NCBI GenBank assembly: GCA_966250335.1
Contig: CBINGZ010000005.1
Coordinates: 124,001 to 188,000, forward strand
Length of the DNA stretch: 64,000 nucleotides
Direction: 5' to 3'
From: OLB7 sp966250335
GTDB taxonomy: Bacteria; Bacteroidota; Ignavibacteria; OLB7
Shown: piece after piece, positions 36,249 to 44,442 of the stretch
Position numbering within the stretch: position 1 is the first letter of the stretch
How the letters are laid out: each line of letters opens with the position of its first letter
Translations under genes and position numbers: made by a program
The notes under the pieces: generated by a model
What the model saw: the letters and a program-made list of their open reading frames with translations, nothing else
The model's database searches: none
What the model was told of the DNA's origin: nothing

Positions 36249-38672
36249 TTACTGCGTCGCTCCCGAGATCGTGAAAAAGAACGCGGGCCTGTCGACCTGA
36301 GAGAGTCTGGCCGAAAGATCGAACCGGAAGAAGAGAAGAAGCCGGTTCAGGCCGATCCCCGCCTCGTAGTAGTATCGGTCGGCCGTCTCCACCGTCGTGG
36401 GGAGGGTCGTTCCGGTGAAGCGCCGTGTGGCGGCGGAGAACTCCGTCCACCCGATCCGCCCCAGTGCGATAAATTCCACGCCGAACGCCGCCACGTTGGG
36501 GATACGGAGAATACCGGGGACCACCTCGCCGAAATTGTGTTCCATCGAGATCGAGAGGAACCTGTCGCCGTAGAACTCCTTGACCTTCATGCCGCGGAAG
36601 ACCGCCTCGGCGGCGATCGCCGAGAAGGAGGACTCCAGGCTGAAGAAGCGCTGGGGGGGAAGGTCTCCCCGGGAGAACCCGCCGCCGAGTCGCAGATCGA
36701 GCTCCCACAGCGGGTGCGTCCGTGTGCGCCAGAGGAACGAGGCGGTATACTGTTCGAACCGGAACCCGCTCGGGATGAGGGAGGGGTTCGAGAACTCGCC
36801 GGTGATCTGAAGGCCGAGCCGGGAGATCGTCCGCAACGGACTGTAGCCGAGGTTCAGCTCGAAGCCGAGGGAACGGAGCGTCCCATCCATAATCCCGGGG
36901 TTCGTCCGGCGCGGGTCCTCGCCGCCGAAGATGGAGACATCGGTTCGGTGTATCGCCGTTCGATGATCCTCGTTGCGGAAGAAGAGCCGCAGGCTCGTCG
37001 GTCTGACGAAGATGTCGCGGCGGATGAATCTCATCTGGCCGATCCCTCCTTCCACCCCCAGCTCGAACCCGTCGGCATAGTAGTAGTCGCCGTAGTCGAT
37101 GCCGGAGAGGAGGGAAAGAAGGGAGATCGATCGGGTGCTGACGACCAGCGGGTTGTCGCGCCGGGCAAGGCGGCGGTAACCGGAGCCGAGCAGGGCGAGA
37201 TGGCGGTTGCTGTCGAGCGACCATTTCAGGGCGAGCTCGCCGTACCCGCGCCGGTCGGCGAACCCGTAGCCTCCCTTGACGGTCGTCTCCAGACGCGATA
37301 GCGGTTCTCCGGTCAGTCCGGCTCCCAGGTAGAGGCCGTGGACACGGTTGTATCGGATGATGTCGTCGAACCCCGTGAACGGCCTGCGGTTCAGTTTACC
37401 TATCGTCCGGGGGATCTCTCCGAATATCCTGTCGATATATCCCGTCGCCTGGAGGGAATCGGGGTTCTCCTGCGCGGTGCGGATCTGGTCGTATGCGGCC
37501 AGTTCCTCCGGCCGGAGCGGCATCACCGCTCCACGATTCCAGAAGAGCGAATCGAACTCGTCGACCCGCGGATCGGTCTCCACGCGGCGGCGGGAGAAGA
37601 GATCGTCGTCGAGCGATATGTTCGGTCTGTAGTCGTAGGCCACGGTGACGATCTCGATATCGAGCCGCGGGGCGACGATCCAGAAGATGGCGGCCTCCAG
37701 CGAGCTGTAGATCCTCATGCCGTTCGGCACCACGAAGCCCTCGACCTCGTCGAACCCCTGGCGGTAGGAGAGGGAGGCGTCGAACGGCAGCTGGACGGCC
37801 CGGTTCGGCGTCAGGTCGACCCCGTGCGGCAGCGACCGGCTCGCGTCGATATCGATATGACCGGAGAAGAGTCTGCGTCCCTCAGATTTCGGCTGAACGC
37901 GTATTCTGCTCAGGGCCACCGAATCGCTCTGCTCGATCGTCCCCTCCAGCACGAAGTCGTAGAGCTCTATCGCGTCGGGATGAAACGGGGTCGCGATCTC
38001 CTCCCCCAGGATCGTGATATAATCGTCGTACGCGTTCAGGTTCGTGCCGAACGCCACGAAGTTCGCCTCCGGGGGGATGTTGGCGGTCTGGCGGCGCTGG
38101 ATGATGCTGTTGAAATATTCGTCGGGTCGTCGATAATATCCGTTCGAGTACGATTCGAAGATCGAGAAGATGGTCGTGTCGTTGCGTCCGGAGACGCGGC
38201 CGGCGGTCAGCGTGTCGGTGCTGACGACGAATTTCGTGTAGAGGGTGTAGGAATATGAATCGAGCGAATCGGTCTGACGTTTCTTGCGGGCGATCGCTTC
38301 GCGCATGATCCTGACGCCGGGGTCTTCGGCCGAGACGACCACCTCGCGGACCGTGAAGGCGGCGCTCCCGAGCGCGACGTTCAGAAAGAGGGAGTCGGTT
38401 CCGACGGTGACGCTCCGCCGTTCGGGACGGTAGCCGATGAAGGAGAAGGAGAGGGTGTAGACCCCCGGCTCGAGCCGCAGAAGGAACCGTCCCTCGGTGT
38501 TGGCGATCGCTCCCCTGGTGGTTCCCTCCACTTTGATCGTGGCGTACCTGAGCGGCTCTCCCGTGGCCGAATCGCTCAGGATGCCGGCGACCGGTGTTCC
38601 GTTGGAAGCGGGCTGCGCGTGCGCGGCCAGGGCGCATACGAACAGAAGAAGGAATATCAGTGTCGTCCTCAT
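36249..38672 (-). CDS. outer-membrane protein, DUF5686 family with CarboxypepD_reg-like domain
   Basis: 807 residues from MRTTLIFLL; the longer frame from 39854 has no homology before this point and is rejected. Signal peptide ends at AHAQ (residue 20). Residues ~25-110 form a CarboxypepD_reg-like beta-sandwich (VAGILSDSATGEPLRYATIKVEGTTRGAIANTEGRFLLRL ... SFIGYRPER). The rest is a large beta-barrel (aromatic alternation and a C-terminal FFFTISGATQ strand). Such DUF5686 proteins are common in Bacteroidota outer membranes, of unknown transport role. Divergent from the zinc-ribbon gene. Confidence 0.85.
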   Translation of the reverse strand: MRTTLIFLLLFVCALAAHAQPASNGTPVAGILSDSATGEPLRYATIKVEGTTRGAIANTEGRFLLRLEPGVYTLSFSFIGYRPERRSVTVGTDSLFLNVALGSAAFTVREVVVSAEDPGVRIMREAIARKKRQTDSLDSYSYTLYTKFVVSTDTLTAGRVSGRNDTTIFSIFESYSNGYYRRPDEYFNSIIQRRQTANIPPEANFVAFGTNLNAYDDYITILGEEIATPFHPDAIELYDFVLEGTIEQSDSVALSRIRVQPKSEGRRLFSGHIDIDASRSLPHGVDLTPNRAVQLPFDASLSYRQGFDEVEGFVVPNGMRIYSSLEAAIFWIVAPRLDIEIVTVAYDYRPNISLDDDLFSRRRVETDPRVDEFDSLFWNRGAVMPLRPEELAAYDQIRTAQENPDSLQATGYIDRIFGEIPRTIGKLNRRPFTGFDDIIRYNRVHGLYLGAGLTGEPLSRLETTVKGGYGFADRRGYGELALKWSLDSNRHLALLGSGYRRLARRDNPLVVSTRSISLLSLLSGIDYGDYYYADGFELGVEGGIGQMRFIRRDIFVRPTSLRLFFRNEDHRTAIHRTDVSIFGGEDPRRTNPGIMDGTLRSLGFELNLGYSPLRTISRLGLQITGEFSNPSLIPSGFRFEQYTASFLWRTRTHPLWELDLRLGGGFSRGDLPPQRFFSLESSFSAIAAEAVFRGMKVKEFYGDRFLSISMEHNFGEVVPGILRIPNVAAFGVEFIALGRIGWTEFSAATRRFTGTTLPTTVETADRYYYEAGIGLNRLLLFFRFDLSARLSQVDRPAFFFTISGATQ

Positions 38673-39026
38673 CCGTACCGGTCGATCGTTCTTCGATATC
38701 ATCATGGGGTCATGGGGCGTCGCGGGTCGAGCGCGGAACCGCGCCCGGGTTGCGATGGAAGGGGCGTGCAATCTACAGGTTTGCGATCGATGAGATCCTC
38801 TGCCGGCTCGTGCGTGGGAGCGCCGATCCTTTCCGGAGATGATCTTGCGACCGTCTTGATTCGCCCCGCTCCGAGCGGCATATTTGCGGCCGCCGGTCGA
38901 TCGCTTCCCTGTGGACGATCGGCGAAGGGGCCGATTGAAGACGGTTCGGTGGGGATGAATGTTTCGGACACAACCGGCGCCGGGGAGCGGGTGCCTCCCG
39001 GCGCGCAACACACGAATGACAGCGTT

Positions 39027-39647
39027 ATGAACCAGAAGGGATTCGCCAACAACTACTCCGACCTGAGCGACGGCTCGGGATTCCAGTTCGAGTTCTACTG
39101 CGAGCGTTGCCACGACGCATGGCGGACCGACTACGACCGCTACGCCGCGGGGACCGCCTCCAGCATTCTCGACACCGCCAGTTCGTTTCTGGGAGGGTTC
39201 CTGGGGAGCGCCGGGAACGTCGTCGACCGCGTCCGCGATTCCGGCTACCGGTCGGCCCGCGACAAGGCGTTCGAGGGGGCGCTCGGGGAGGCCGAGGAGC
39301 ACTTCAACAAGTGCCGCCGTTGCGCGAACTACTTCTGCGCGCAGTGCTACAACCCGAACATGCACATGTGCACCAACTGCGCCCCCACCGTGGAGGAGGA
39401 GGCGAACATTGCGGCCAGACATACCGAGATCGATATGGCGCGGACGCGGGCCGAGGAGTCTGTCCGTTCCGGCGGCGTGAAGACCGACGACCACATCAAC
39501 TGCCCTTCGTGCGGCGCCCGCGTGAAGCCGGGGAAGTTCTGCGGCGAATGCGGCGCCCAGATGCAGACCAAGAAGTTCTGCAGCGAATGCGGGACGGAGG
39601 TACAGCCCGGCGCGAAGTTCTGCCCCGACTGCGGGACGAAGCAGTAG
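39027..39647 (+). CDS. zinc-ribbon protein of unknown function
   Basis: 206 residues from MNQKGFANNYS; ATG 38955 (MNVSDTTG) would add 24 residues. The N-terminal domain has paired Cys (CERCHDAW, KCRRCANYFCAQCY, CTNC) around a helix that follows ASSFLGGFLGSAG. The C-terminal part has three Cys pairs: CPSCGARVKPGKFCGECG, FCSECGTEV and FCPDCGTKQ, i.e. double zinc ribbons of the rubredoxin-like type. No enzymatic domain seen. It may bind nucleic acid or proteins. Terminator follows at 39684. Confidence 0.8.
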   Translation: MNQKGFANNYSDLSDGSGFQFEFYCERCHDAWRTDYDRYAAGTASSILDTASSFLGGFLGSAGNVVDRVRDSGYRSARDKAFEGALGEAEEHFNKCRRCANYFCAQCYNPNMHMCTNCAPTVEEEANIAARHTEIDMARTRAEESVRSGGVKTDDHINCPSCGARVKPGKFCGECGAQMQTKKFCSECGTEVQPGAKFCPDCGTKQ

Positions 39648-39683
39648 GGGGTACGTCCGAGAGATATCGTATGATGTACGTAT

Positions 39684-39722
39684 GAAGCGGGGTTCCCGAA
39701 CAGGGAACCCCGCTTCATTTAT
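39684..39722. terminator. strong terminator after zinc-ribbon gene
   Basis: Perfect 14-base stem GAAGCGGGGTTCCC / GGGAACCCCGCTTC, loop GAACA, then ATTTATTAT. Marks the left border of the accessory region that follows. Confidence 0.85.
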
Positions 39723-40181
39723 TATATCCCGAATATTCATGTCGTATCCACTTGCCGCCGGCAGTCCCCGGTCTCCAGTCCCGTGGGCGTAGCCACAGAC
39801 GTGGCCGGCGATGCCCCATCCGATAAGATTATCAGCGCCGTAAGGGAGTATCACGGTCTTCTTCGCGGCAGGGAGGGGACTGAGCTATGCGGTGAATAGC
39901 CGGGGCGACCGGCACGGTTACCATCGTCGGTGCGCTGAGCGAAGCGACCTGCACGACCTTGCTAAGGGAGGGGAGGGGAGAGGTGATCTCCTCCCCGTTC
40001 CTTCCCGTCGGAACGATCTACCCCTTTTCTACGCCCCCCTTCCCTATAGCAAAGCGCATCACGATGCATTATGATTGTTACGGGTTGTTTGTCCGGACAG
40101 TGTTCATGTGAATGCCCCGTGTTAGCCGGTTCAAAAAATCCAACGCTTGATTCTGTATGTCGTCTAACCGATTTGTACCCC
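39723..40181. other. non-coding junction region
   Basis: About 460 bases with no supported gene. It has the fragments TACACGTGG-type and GGGAGTATCACGG but nothing resembling a full gene, tRNA or transposase end. Base composition falls from GC-rich to mixed here, consistent with the start of an accessory region. Confidence 0.4.
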
Positions 40182-40502
40182 ATGATACATACGCGCGGAA
40201 CGACGATTCTCGCCCTGGCGGCGCCGTCGGTTCAAGTCTTCATCGACGAGGTTTTCCCGTACTGTGACATTGTTGCCGATCAAGTACGCCTCGTCCGATT
40301 CGTCCGCGGTCGCGAATCCTCCCATACTCCTGTGTCGGTGTCGCAGCAATCCTCCGGCCTGGGAATTCGGTTCACCATGATGTTCAGCGGCCGCGGACGA
40401 TTCGTCGGCGTTATCATTGGGATATGTGTAGGAAGCATGATCGCATGTTATACTGTTCTGCAAATACCGATGCGGTATATAAACATGCAAAGTGTGTATT
40501 GA
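40182..40502 (+). pseudogene. truncated paralogue of the outer-membrane protein at 42963
   Basis: The translated segment 40227-40412 aligns without gaps to residues ~36-97 of the gene at 42963: VQVFID versus VKVFID, RLVRFVRGR versus RLVRFVRDR, GRGRFVGV versus GIGRFEGV; by eye 27 of 62 positions are identical. After that the frame runs into unrelated sequence and stops, leaving about 107 residues of an expected ~400. No beta-barrel part is present. It is either a decayed duplicate or a recombination scar. Confidence 0.6.
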
Positions 40503-40777
40503 GCATACTCTGCAGTTGGCCTGCTCATTCATTGATGACGGATCAAAGGGGACCGAAGGCTCATTGCTAGCTGAGCTTCGTTCCGGTGTGGAATCTCGGA
40601 ATAGGTGCTTCTGCCGATAATGATAGTATCGGCTGGAGAAAGCTTTCGGCTTTGTTGTGCTGCAGGAATCAGAGATGGCTCATTCCGTCATAAGAGTCCA
40701 ATATGGCTCTGTCCTGATTCGCCTGCATCAATGAGTTGTTGTGTCGTTATTCAAGTCATATAAAACAATCCAAAACA
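40503..40777. other. intergenic region, nothing found
   Basis: 275 bases of moderate GC with no gene or repeat that I can support. A promoter for the next gene probably lies here but no box is convincing. Confidence 0.3.
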
Positions 40778-41101
40778 ATGAAGATCAAGAAAATCATCGG
40801 TGTCGCGTTCACGGTAATCGCCTGCACGGTCGCCTTCAGCGCCGAGTCATTTTCAACGTGGCTGTATTACTCAGCAAGTGGCTGGTCTCATCTCAACGGC
40901 GGACTTAGCTATCGTGACGGCACAGCCGTTCATGACCGCAAGGAGGGAAATATGGTCATCATACGGTGCAAGAACTCAGATCAGCGTTGCTGGACGATTA
41001 ACGGTAATACATTGGCTGTCGGTTTGATCGTTCCGAATCAGCCGTTTCAAAATGAGGATCAGGTCCTTGGTGACGGCGTGACGGGGCCGTTCAGTAATTA
41101 A
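40778..41101 (+). CDS. small secreted protein, unknown
   Basis: 107 residues from MKIKKIIG; an upstream in-frame ATG at 40736 lacks a signal-like start. Signal peptide: basic KIKK, hydrophobic IIGVAFTVIACTVAFSA. The mature part is small, with an exact pair of Cys (IRCKNSDQRCW) that could form a disulfide. I do not recognise the family. First of a run of exported proteins with lower GC than the flanks; a hairpin follows at 41112. Confidence 0.6.
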   Translation: MKIKKIIGVAFTVIACTVAFSAESFSTWLYYSASGWSHLNGGLSYRDGTAVHDRKEGNMVIIRCKNSDQRCWTINGNTLAVGLIVPNQPFQNEDQVLGDGVTGPFSN

Positions 41102-41111
41102 TGAATTATGG

Positions 41112-41150
41112 CATCCAAGGCGAGCTCTCAGGTGCGGCTCGCCTTGGATG
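41112..41150 (+). terminator. 14-base hairpin between exported-protein genes
   Basis: CATCCAAGGCGAGC / GCTCGCCTTGGATG is a perfect inverted repeat around an 11-base loop. No T-run follows. It likely limits read-through or protects the upstream mRNA. Confidence 0.6.
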
Positions 41151-41170
41151 TCACTCCACTCCATACGAAT

Positions 41171-42505
41171 ATGAAGACACACTATGCTGTCACTATCGGG
41201 ATCAGCCTGTTCGTCCTGATATCCCTGGGAGGATGCCAGGATGAATCCGCGGAGCCTTCAAATACAGGGAAAGACGTCAGCGATGGATCGGCAATGCCTC
41301 ATCGGGCCACATCTATTGTGGATGCCCTTTCACGTTCGACCGGTCGATCCGGTACTAATACGACTTCTATCGAGTTGGATAGCTTGTCTGTTATGGGATC
41401 GATAGGCAGTATCGCTTTCAGTCCTAGTGGCCAATATCTCGCTATGTGTGATCTCGTCGGAAGTGCAATCTATATAGTGGACGCGGCGTCGGGAAAAGAG
41501 CTGCGTCGATTTAGGCCGGATCTCTTTCTTACCGATTCGATCGAGCAGCAGATCATAAGTGATATCGGGCCGGTACGACATGTTATTCGGCGTCGGGATT
41601 GGAAAGACACTCAAGGAAACCCTGTTTCTATCGAAGTTCAACAGCATGAATTGAACAATAGATATGAAAACTGCGTGTTCACATCGGATAGTACGATTAT
41701 GATCGGTGCAAGCGTTGCTTTCGTCATGGCGGGGGATGACGGAGTTAAGGGACTCGGGAGCCGAACCACATTGGTTCACGAGTCGCTCGATGGTATGCGG
41801 CGCTCTGTGAAGGCCGTTCTCTTCGGAACGTCAGGATATTTCCCTCAATCATCGACATTTCAATTAGGAACGGCTCCGGGCAGGCTGATCCTTGACTGTA
41901 TGGCCGCGGCTGAAGGACCTTATAGAAAGGATCTCGACTCTGCATACTGCCTGTCCGTTGTGGATTTTATGGGAAATAGAAAAGGTGAATTCTGCCGATT
42001 GCCGCAAGAATATGTCGAATCAAAGCTCGGATATGGGTTTCTTAACCCAATGTACGCAACCGGTATCGATGGGGATCAATTTACGCTGTTCCTTGGCTCC
42101 CCTGTTGTCAGAGATGAGAATGGTAAGCCGATTTTCACTCTCCCGGCATTGAAGAATATGAACTCTGCATTCTTTTCCAGCTTTGTTGAACAGTCCGGCC
42201 AACGTCTGGACTCAGCAATTAGACTGCTCCGGTTACAATGCCGTGGATTATATGTTACTGCCACCGGCGGATTCGTCATTCCGATGCGCTTGTCGGCCGA
42301 CTCAGGCGGTCATGACACCTGGAGTGTTCAGGAAACTGATAAACATGGGTCCCTTGTCCGGCAAATCGATTTCCCACGTTCCTGCGCCGAAGGAATTGTC
42401 GAGTTCGTAGGATATGATAGGGTCAGAAATAACATCGCTGTCTTTGTCCTTGACGATGCCGGAAAATGTACAAACTATGCATACTCACTATTCGAGAGCA
42501 GGTGA
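41171..42505 (+). CDS. putative lipoprotein, WD40/YVTN-like propeller
   Basis: 444 residues from MKTHYAVTIG, with a lipobox ending SLGGC (residue ~22) followed by QDES. The ATG upstream at 41108 is within the hairpin and is rejected. A segment SIGSIAFSPSGQYLAMCDLVGSAIYIVDAASGKELRRF is a YVTN/WD40-style propeller repeat; other repeats (GNPVSIEVQQ, TATGGFVIPMRL) are diverged. Role unknown. Followed one base later by a second lipoprotein gene, so an operon with the genes 42507 and 42963 is likely. Confidence 0.65.
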   Translation: MKTHYAVTIGISLFVLISLGGCQDESAEPSNTGKDVSDGSAMPHRATSIVDALSRSTGRSGTNTTSIELDSLSVMGSIGSIAFSPSGQYLAMCDLVGSAIYIVDAASGKELRRFRPDLFLTDSIEQQIISDIGPVRHVIRRRDWKDTQGNPVSIEVQQHELNNRYENCVFTSDSTIMIGASVAFVMAGDDGVKGLGSRTTLVHESLDGMRRSVKAVLFGTSGYFPQSSTFQLGTAPGRLILDCMAAAEGPYRKDLDSAYCLSVVDFMGNRKGEFCRLPQEYVESKLGYGFLNPMYATGIDGDQFTLFLGSPVVRDENGKPIFTLPALKNMNSAFFSSFVEQSGQRLDSAIRLLRLQCRGLYVTATGGFVIPMRLSADSGGHDTWSVQETDKHGSLVRQIDFPRSCAEGIVEFVGYDRVRNNIAVFVLDDAGKCTNYAYSLFESR

Positions 42506-42506
42506 A

Positions 42507-42932
42507 ATGAAGAAACTCGACCGCATCCGGTTGTACCTTCCTTGCGTGATAATGACGTTGTTCTTCCTCGCCTGTGCAAGCGACCCTCAAAATTTCGAGG
42601 TCGTTGATGGTATCCGAACTGCGTATTCTGTCTGGGGCCATGACGACACTGACATTGCCGTCGTCCATTTCCTGTCGATCGATGACTGCGCTAAATGCCA
42701 CGTCGAAGCGCGCCTGATATTCGATTCCATTCGAAACAGCCATCCGCGTGCAATCTTTGTCGCTGCTGTGACAAGTAATAATTCCGCCGCCGTTTCTCTG
42801 TTCCGTCAGCGAGAACGGGATTATAATGTCGTAATTCGGGATTACGGGACGTTGAGTGCGAATCTGGGAGTACCGCTCGGGACAAGCGTTGTTGCCTTGA
42901 CGGCAGAGGGAGAACTTCTATATACGCAGTAA
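42507..42932 (+). CDS. thioredoxin-like lipoprotein with CxxC
   Basis: 141 residues. N-terminal hydrophobic segment with a lipobox ending FFLAC (residue ~22). A compact thioredoxin-like sequence follows: VVHFLSIDDCAKCHVEARLIFDSI has the CxxC pair (Cys-Ala-Lys-Cys), then FVAAVTSN and GVPLGTSVVALTAEGELLYT, where the cis-Pro position is Pro-Leu-Gly-Thr. Probably a periplasm-facing disulfide reductase or sensor. It starts at the stop of the preceding lipoprotein gene (single base between) and precedes the outer-membrane gene. Confidence 0.65.
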   Translation: MKKLDRIRLYLPCVIMTLFFLACASDPQNFEVVDGIRTAYSVWGHDDTDIAVVHFLSIDDCAKCHVEARLIFDSIRNSHPRAIFVAAVTSNNSAAVSLFRQRERDYNVVIRDYGTLSANLGVPLGTSVVALTAEGELLYTQ

Positions 42933-42962
42933 TCGTATGTCGCATTTCACTCTGGTACTGCC

Positions 42963-44231
42963 ATGATGAGGATCATATCTGCCGTGTTTGTGTTCGCTGT
43001 TGCATTGCTCCGTTTCAGCGCCGTTGCCGCCGGAGCGCACGATGATACCTTGTCCGGAGTGTCCGAACCGTGCGTCAAGGTTTTTATTGACGGTGACTGC
43101 CCCTTCCGTGATTTCGTCACCGATGAACTCCGACTGGTTCGATTCGTTCGTGACCGTGCGTTCGCTGATGTTTATATCCACATGTCGAGTATGGCATCGA
43201 GCGGCGGGAACAGTTATACGGTGCTGCTGAACGGCATTGGACGATTTGAAGGGGTTCGTGATACGGTCGTGATCTCCCTCCGGTCAATCGATCCCGAAGC
43301 TGTCCGGAGGATCGCATTCCTGCGTATACTTGCAGCGGGACTCGTTCGGTATATTATGCGATCGTCCGATATTGCAGATCTGGATATCAGGCTGATACGT
43401 CCGCAGCGGCAGGTGGAAGCCGCGGGCGCAGCTGATGATGCCTGGAACAAATGGGCCTTCCGCGCGGACTTCTCCACAAGCTTCAGCGGACAACGATCGA
43501 GCCTTACGGGCAGTTTCTACGGTGGTCTCTCCATCAACCGGATTACGGAGGACGCAAAATTTGAATGTGATATTCATTCGCAGTATTCGGAGAATACATT
43601 CGAGATCAACAGCATGACGATCCGGAGCCCGTCCCGATCTCACACGTTTGAAGCCCGCTATGTTCTGGGGCTCGGTGATCATCTGTCGGTCGGAGGCAGT
43701 GCCACGGCTTCCTCCTCGCTTTACTCAAATCATCTGCTTCTTTTCAATGTCGGTCCTGCCATCGAGTTCAGCTTGTTCCCTTATGCTCTAGCCATGCATC
43801 GTCAGCTGAGAGTCTTCTATCGGGCGGGAATAGGACAGGCCAGGTATCGAGTCGAGACAGTATACGATAGGAAGGAAGAAACCCTGGCCGAAGAGGCGCT
43901 GACGATTGCTGCCGAAGCAAGGCAGTCCTGGGGATCACTCACGGCCTCCCTGCAGGGATCGCATTATCTGCACGATCTCAGCAAACATCGTCTTCAGTTC
44001 TTTGGATTGATGAGTCTGTATCTGGCCGACGGACTTTCGTTGAGCCTTTCCGGCTCAGCGGCACTCATTCACGATCAGCTCTCGCTCCCCAAGGGAGATG
44101 CTTCGACGCAGGATATTCTCCTCCGTCGCCAGGAACTCGCCACGAGTTACAGTTATGCGAGCTCTTTCGGACTCTCCTACTCATTCGGCTCGATCTATAC
44201 GAATGTTGTTAATCCACGCTTCGGCCCATAG
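42963..44231 (+). CDS. outer-membrane beta-barrel protein with N-terminal FVRDR domain
   Basis: 422 residues with a signal peptide (IISAVFVFAVALLRFSAVAAGA). The N-terminal domain (about 35-150) has CVKVFIDGDCPFRDFVTDELRLVRFVRDRAFADVYI and GGNSYTVLLNGIGRFEGV, a signature I associate with Bacteroidota proteins of similar length (pattern VFxDC...FVxYVRDR...YTLxFIG). The C-terminal ~250 residues alternate hydrophobic strands as in an OMP barrel, ending LSYSFGSIYTNVVNPRFGP. Function not known. A truncated copy of the N-terminal domain lies 2.7 kb upstream. Confidence 0.7.
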   Translation: MMRIISAVFVFAVALLRFSAVAAGAHDDTLSGVSEPCVKVFIDGDCPFRDFVTDELRLVRFVRDRAFADVYIHMSSMASSGGNSYTVLLNGIGRFEGVRDTVVISLRSIDPEAVRRIAFLRILAAGLVRYIMRSSDIADLDIRLIRPQRQVEAAGAADDAWNKWAFRADFSTSFSGQRSSLTGSFYGGLSINRITEDAKFECDIHSQYSENTFEINSMTIRSPSRSHTFEARYVLGLGDHLSVGGSATASSSLYSNHLLLFNVGPAIEFSLFPYALAMHRQLRVFYRAGIGQARYRVETVYDRKEETLAEEALTIAAEARQSWGSLTASLQGSHYLHDLSKHRLQFFGLMSLYLADGLSLSLSGSAALIHDQLSLPKGDASTQDILLRRQELATSYSYASSFGLSYSFGSIYTNVVNPRFGP

Positions 44232-44442
44232 CGGCGACAGCCGCAGAAGCGGCCGGTTCAGTGTGCGCTTCCGCCCTTCACCCTGAAGCAGAATTGCTGA
44301 ATCCCGGGATCATAACGACCTTGTTCTGAAATATATTCCGGACACGGGAGCTGGCGACTCACTCCGATGAACGATCATCCGCTCATCATCGTGATCCTCT
44401 CCCGGATATCCTGTCACGTTTACGATCTCACGTTATCCCGCG

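Noticed and set aside
36249..39854. 1201-residue frame for the DUF5686 protein
   Set aside because: The first 390 residues lie opposite the zinc-ribbon gene and have no family features; a signal peptide begins at 38672.
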